From NCBI GenBank assembly GCA_964035795.1, contig OZ038323.1, forward strand, positions 1,783,172 to 1,847,171: 64,000 nucleotides of DNA, given 5' to 3'. A model generated the notes under the pieces. The model had not been told where the DNA came from. It did not search any database and worked only from the letters and a program-made list of their open reading frames with translations. Of this stretch, positions 60,991 to 64,000 are shown one piece after another. The position numbers and the translations under genes are program-made. This stretch comes from Pterobdella sp. o SKG-2022 (Eukaryota > Annelida > Clitellata > Hirudinida > Piscicolidae). How positions within the stretch are numbered: the stretch's first letter is position 1; each line of letters begins with the position of its first letter.

Positions 60991-63199
60991 GGTGAAGCTT
61001 AATAAAAACTTAAGCAACAGAAAAAAGAAAATATCAAAGAAATACACAGACCATAAAACCATCAAACTTTATACAAGGGTTAAAAACAACGATTCAAAAA
61101 TTTCAAACCATGAATAAATTTAAAAATTTGAAATTAAAACTACATTTAAACCGAACAACTGTGAGAAAAATTAAATATATTGATGAATGAAAAAGATCTC
61201 ACATTATATATAAAAAACGATGCATAGTAAATGTAAATAAAGAACAATTAAAATAGTAAGAATTATAAGAACTATTAGAAAACATGTTGGAATAATGAAA
61301 AAATTAGAGTGTAAAAACAATTATTAAAAGCGAAAAAATAATGACAAAATAATTTTATAGAAGTAAAAAAATTATAAAAAAGGAATTGTAAGGAATTTAA
61401 AAAGCGACGGACAGAAATGGATTAAATGAGAAGGTATCAAAACAGGCTGGTGAAACATTGATCGATAATATAACTAAAAAGCTGATAAAAATAATTAATG
61501 AGCAAAAAACTAGCCTGGCAAAAAATAAAATTCAATTGATAAGGGTAGTGATAGAATAATGGGCATGGAAAATAGAAAATTATCAATTAAATTTTATAAC
61601 TAATAGAAACGCCAATAAATATATTGAAAACTTGAGCGAATCTCAATGTTGTGGTGCACAAGAGAGGGTAAAAGTTGATTTTTTTAATGGTTTCAAGCAA
61701 TTATTAATGAAATTGTTTTCAATAAAAATAAAACAGGTTTTTATTTGGTGTTTTAACAAGAGTGGTTAGTCAAAAGAAATAATAAATGGTAAAATAGAAA
61801 CTTTTAAAGCAAGTTTATAATTCAGAAAGGCCGCACGATCTCACGCGAGGCCGCCTGCTTTATGATTCTCTAGCCGCTAGCATTGATAAATAATCTTGTT
61901 TTTGTTAATGACTCAGTGGCAACAGAAAAATTAAAAAAATTGAGACAACTTTTGAAAACGTGAATTTATTAAATAAAAATTAAAATTGATGTGCAAAATA
62001 CTATATAATAATATCAAAATACAAGACAAAATAATAATGAAAAAATCGAAAGAGTGGTAGAGAAATAAAAAAAATATAATTTTTCAGGTTTGTGGTTCAA
62101 TCGAAACAGATACCTACCACACGCATAAAAAAATTATATTTTAAAAGTTAATATAAAGGTGAAATGGTGCTTGACTATGGGGATGTGGTAAAAGTTAGAG
62201 TAAGCAATGGTATGATGTTCAAGATCAGAAAGGCAGTTATATTGCCAACAATATTTTATAGGTTGGATGGATGACACGGATACGAAAGATGAAAAGCTTC
62301 GTGCTTTAAATTGATAATTACTTTCTGTTTGTTTCCTCACAAAAGATGTAAAAGTCAAATAAAAAATCACAAAAATTAACATCAAAGGCTTTGGATATGA
62401 AAAATTGACTGCTTATCTTGGATTATCGATGGAGTTTGTATTCTGAAAAGTTGAAACTAAAACCAAGCTCAAAAAAATGATGTTGCTACATCTGATAGTG
62501 AAAAGTTTTTGGACGGCAATTTTGGTTGTACTGAATCAAATAGTTAATTTATAACCTGAAGATTTCAATCCAATAACGAGCGATATTTTCGCTTTTTGCG
62601 GGTTTTCTGCGCCACGACCAACGACGGTGAGGTCAATGTTGAATGGTAGTGGCACGTAAAGTAGCCCAACATCGCTTTGAACATCGCTCGATCATGGTGC
62701 ATTTTGTCAATCCTTCAGCGGGAACAAGACTGCTGATCTGTCCATCATTTCGAAATATTTTTAGGGCTAGCAACAATTTCAGACATTCAGATAAATTCTC
62801 CATGACTACCAACGTGGCTTCAAAAGTCGAAAAAACTGTAAAACTCACCTTGCTACTATCACAAAACATAATCAGGTATATTTAATTGCAATAGTTTTTT
62901 AAAAATTCATGATCAAGTTTCTTATTTACATTTCTCAACAAAATTCCTCGTAATGACATAATAATGCACACATATCGGTAGCTTTTTTCTTTGCACAAGT
63001 CAACGATTAGCTTTTCATAATTCGTACAGATTTCAGTAGTAAGTGCTTTTGAAATGACTTCTTTTTGAGGCCCTGATTAACTATTTGTACATGAATGACC
63101 TACCAAATTATATCGCATCAACTAAACTACGAAGAATAACATTCTTCGGGTTGATTTTCTCGAACCAAAGTAAAATAACAAAATTTTAAACAATAATTG
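60991..63199. other. Decayed LINE-like and unassigned AT-rich sequence
   Basis: At 61885-62060 a stop-ridden LVFVNDSVATEKLKKLRQLL may be the RT thumb of the same family B copy. At 62590-62880 a GC-richer patch is open on both strands (minus: SSLVPAEGLTKCTMIERCSK), not recognised. The rest shows nothing. Confidence 0.35.
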
Positions 63200-64000
63200 T
63201 TTTTATTATAAGCTTAGTTTTAACATGAAGATAGCTTCCAAAAAGATTGATGGGTTTGCAGATGTTCATGGAGATTTTAGAATAGGCATTAAAAGCGTGG
63301 AGAAAAGATCGCTGTTAGAATTTTGTGTTGAAAAGGGTATGTTTGTGGGTAATAGTTGTTTTGAGAAGAAAGATAATAGGTTACTGGAGGGTGTAGTGGT
63401 ACAGAAATAGATTTTGTGTTGATGAAGGTTAGTCAAAGAAAGTTTTTAAAGGATGTGAGAGCAATTGGGGGTGAGTTCTAACACAAGCTATTGCAAGTGG
63501 TTTTAGATGGAAGATGAATAGAGAAAATCCACTAAAGCCATGCCGTAAAAGTATCTCACCAAAAGGTATGGGAGCTTTTAAACGATGAGATAAAGGCGAA
63601 ATTTTCTGAAAAGATGGAAGTTTTGTATCAAATAAGCGATGAATGAAATGCATGGCTGAAATATGAAACTTCTGCTCTAAAAGCTGCTGAAGAAGTTTGT
63701 GGAGTGAGTAGAGGTGAGCCTCAGCACGGTGAAACTTGGTGGTGGATCAGGATGGTTAGAAAGTTATCACAGAGAAGAGAAAAAGTTTCTAGAACAACTC
63801 CCATCCGGAGAAAATAAATCCCGTTATGTCTGATAAAAAGAAAGCCTAGAGCTGTTGCTGAGCTAAGGAAGAAAAAGGCGGTAAAAATAATGGAGGATAT
63901 ACGGAATGACAGAAATGTCGTATTCCGTAGAATAAGAATGATGAAGTAGGAAGCAAGTGACTAAACAGGTAACAACAACATTAGACAAAAATGGGAAAAT
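63200..64000 (+). mobile_element. LINE family B, endonuclease end and linker, runs off the window
   Basis: DVHGDFRIGIKSVEKRSLLE FCVEKGMFVGNSCFEKKD matches the endonuclease end of copy A (DVHGEQTLRKRNHEDERLLE FAVDNELVVGNSWFKK). After stops: EIDFVLMK, KAAEEVCGVSRGEPQHGETW WW, equivalent to the KQVCGVTAKHTWKRQTWWW linker. Because its 5' part lies to the right of the 60.5 kb RT fragment on the same strand, it is a separate copy. Confidence 0.75.

Overview
This is AT-rich animal nuclear DNA: intron-split genes with GT..AG boundaries, long introns full of simple repeats, and non-LTR retrotransposons of several ages. Nothing bacterial or organellar is visible. The mix of genes and RTE/CR1-like elements suggests a lophotrochozoan invertebrate. 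A leech or other annelid is my guess from general impression only.

Three genes can be rebuilt exon by exon from splice sites and matching intron phases. (1) SRA1 (steroid receptor RNA activator protein), minus strand, 3484 down to the left edge. It has seven exons with all phases matching, a GWNDPP N-terminus, the helical SRA1 domain, and a long Ser/Gly/Asn-rich tail that runs off the window. (2) A three-exon coiled-coil gene, minus strand, 12156 to 4052, 452 aa. Its N-terminus resembles the CortBP2 domain of the CTTNBP2/CTTNBP2NL/FILIP1 families. It ends 568 bp upstream of SRA1 on the same strand. (3) A ten-exon, about 34 kb carbonic-anhydrase-related gene of the CA10/CA11 (CARP-X/XI) type, plus strand, 19954 to 54385. 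It encodes 319 aa with a signal peptide and lacks two of the three zinc-binding histidines. It is a predicted secreted, non-catalytic neurexin-ligand-type protein.

Layout: 1-3.5 kb SRA1. 4.05-12.16 kb coiled-coil gene, whose 6.7 kb second intron holds an RTE-like LINE (copy A1) in the opposite orientation and some unresolved coding islands at 9.0-9.95 kb. 12.2-19.9 kb mostly intergenic, with a perfect 738-bp AGT array, a 200-base assembly gap and a (CA)n tract. 19.95-54.4 kb CA10-like gene. Its introns carry many GGAT/ATCC, AAT, GATA, CA and CCT arrays, and intron 2 holds a 4.4 kb CR1/L2-type LINE on the minus strand sitting inside an AAT microsatellite. 54.4-64 kb gene-free and dominated by decayed LINEs: a family C 3' end, a second copy of family A (A2), and two fragments of a related family B.

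The most unusual non-genic signals are: a dispersed structured repeat at 10.15 and 22.3 kb whose hairpin arms differ in a compensatory way; the LINE insertion into an AAT array, which makes a long fold-back; an ACGTAC minisatellite at 34.7 kb; and two X-box (RFX) consensus sites.
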